This document shows positions 63,673 to 64,000 of a stretch of DNA of 64,000 nucleotides, one piece after another. The notes under the pieces were generated by a model that saw only the letters and a program-made list of their open reading frames with translations, did no database searches and was not told the origin of the DNA. Both the position numbers and the translations under genes were made by a program. This DNA comes from Rhizobium sp. GN54 (GTDB lineage Bacteria; Pseudomonadota; Alphaproteobacteria; Rhizobiales; Rhizobiaceae), in NCBI RefSeq assembly GCF_021026345.1, contig NZ_JAJNCZ010000001.1:930001-994000 (forward strand), given 5' to 3'. Positions within the stretch are counted from its first letter, which is position 1; every line of letters begins with the position of its first letter.

Positions 63673-63706
63673 GCCGGCATCGTTCTCGGCAAACAGACCC
63701 GCCGTC

Positions 63707-64000
63707 TCATACACGGTTGATCGACACGCCGCCGTCGACCAGCATCGCCGTGCCGGTGATGAAGCTGGAGGCGTCGGAGCAGAGGAACAGGGCGGCCTCG
63801 GCGATTTCCTCCGGCGCGGCGATGCGCTTGAAGGCATTGAGGCCGGCAATGAACTGCCGCGCCTCCGGCGTGTTCGCGACGTGCCGCCCCATGGGCGTGT
63901 CGGTTGCGCCCGGCAGCAGCGCGTTGACGCGAATGCCTTTCGGCCCATATTCCGAAGCGAGTACCTGCACGAGGCCGATGAGGCCCGACTTCGAGGCGGC
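63707..64000 (-). CDS. Short-chain dehydrogenase/reductase, C-terminal part
   Basis: The frame is open to the end of the window, so the N-terminus with the cofactor site is missing. What remains (98 residues) has the SDR catalytic Lys in AASKSGLIGL, then GIRVNALLPGATDTPMGR, RIAAPEEIAEAALFLCSDASSFITGTAMLVDGGVSINRV, typical of classical SDRs. The Tyr of YxxxK lies outside. Substrate is unknown. Confidence 0.85.
   Translation of the reverse strand, partial: AASKSGLIGLVQVLASEYGPKGIRVNALLPGATDTPMGRHVANTPEARQFIAGLNAFKRIAAPEEIAEAALFLCSDASSFITGTAMLVDGGVSINRV

Noticed and set aside
1-64000. Insertion sequences, prophage, rRNA or tRNA genes
   Set aside because: No transposase, integrase or phage protein was seen, and no tRNA-like cloverleaf with a T-loop GTTCGAATC was noticed in the gaps.

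Overview
The window is about 64 kb of high-GC DNA from an alphaproteobacterial chromosome, almost certainly from the Rhizobiales and most likely the Rhizobiaceae. The support is: the gene blocks divK-pleD with DUF3572, pyrB-pyrC'-plsY-dprA-topA-rnr, aroQ-accB-accC-aat with DUF2155 and NDUFA12; a fused secDF; an SOS box of the alphaproteobacterial GTTC-N7-GTTC type; a CtrA-type box; and paired intergenic palindromes that look like rhizobial RIME elements. I cannot name the genus. I see no rRNA, tRNA, CRISPR array, insertion sequence or prophage, so this reads as ordinary chromosome with small accessory insertions.

Layout. 1-10.7 kb: the 3' end of a phytase-like esterase gene, a MarR regulator with its own palindromic operator, an SbcD/SbcC-type (YhaO/YhaN) nuclease pair, an ExoD-like membrane protein, a small membrane-anchored protein and secDF. 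10.7-15 kb: a D-arginine dehydrogenase-like flavoenzyme, a LysR regulator and an orphan cationic amino-acid binding protein that share an operator-like sequence, then an aldo/keto reductase. 15-25 kb: a complete histidine utilisation cluster (hutD, U, G, H, I on the minus strand; hutF and hutC on the plus strand) of the five-step type in which HutF and HutG convert formiminoglutamate to glutamate. A CmlA/FloR-like drug exporter sits between hutF and hutC. It is preceded by a 9-codon leader peptide resembling that of cmlA and by two hairpins, a probable drug-inducible translational attenuator. This is the most striking element of the window.

25-48 kb: an L,D-transpeptidase, SOS-controlled dinB, a HAD-like protein, DUF3572, divK-pleD, a gene-free stretch of about 780 bp, rpmG, an MFS transporter, a NUDIX hydrolase, DUF983, rnr, topA, a small rhizobial protein, dprA, plsY, a non-catalytic dihydroorotase homologue (pyrC'), pyrB, an AidB-type acyl-CoA dehydrogenase, an AEC transporter, DUF6105 and ruvX. 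48-56 kb: gatC, gatA and gatB, spread out by four GNAT acetyltransferase genes, a RelE/ParE-type toxin-antitoxin pair, a YjhX (TopAI)-like gene and a DUF1294 gene. 56-64 kb: an NDUFA12-like protein, DUF2155, a PAS-GGDEF diguanylate cyclase, aat-accC-accB-aroQ, a DsbA-like thioredoxin, a PLP aminotransferase and the end of an SDR gene.

Most of the content is housekeeping: protein translocation, pyrimidine and fatty-acid synthesis, tRNA amidation, RNA decay, DNA topology and cell-cycle signalling. The accessory interest lies in regulation: the drug-responsive leader, the LysR operator pair, the hut operator, large structured repeats, a CtrA box, and a long non-coding stretch beside pleD.
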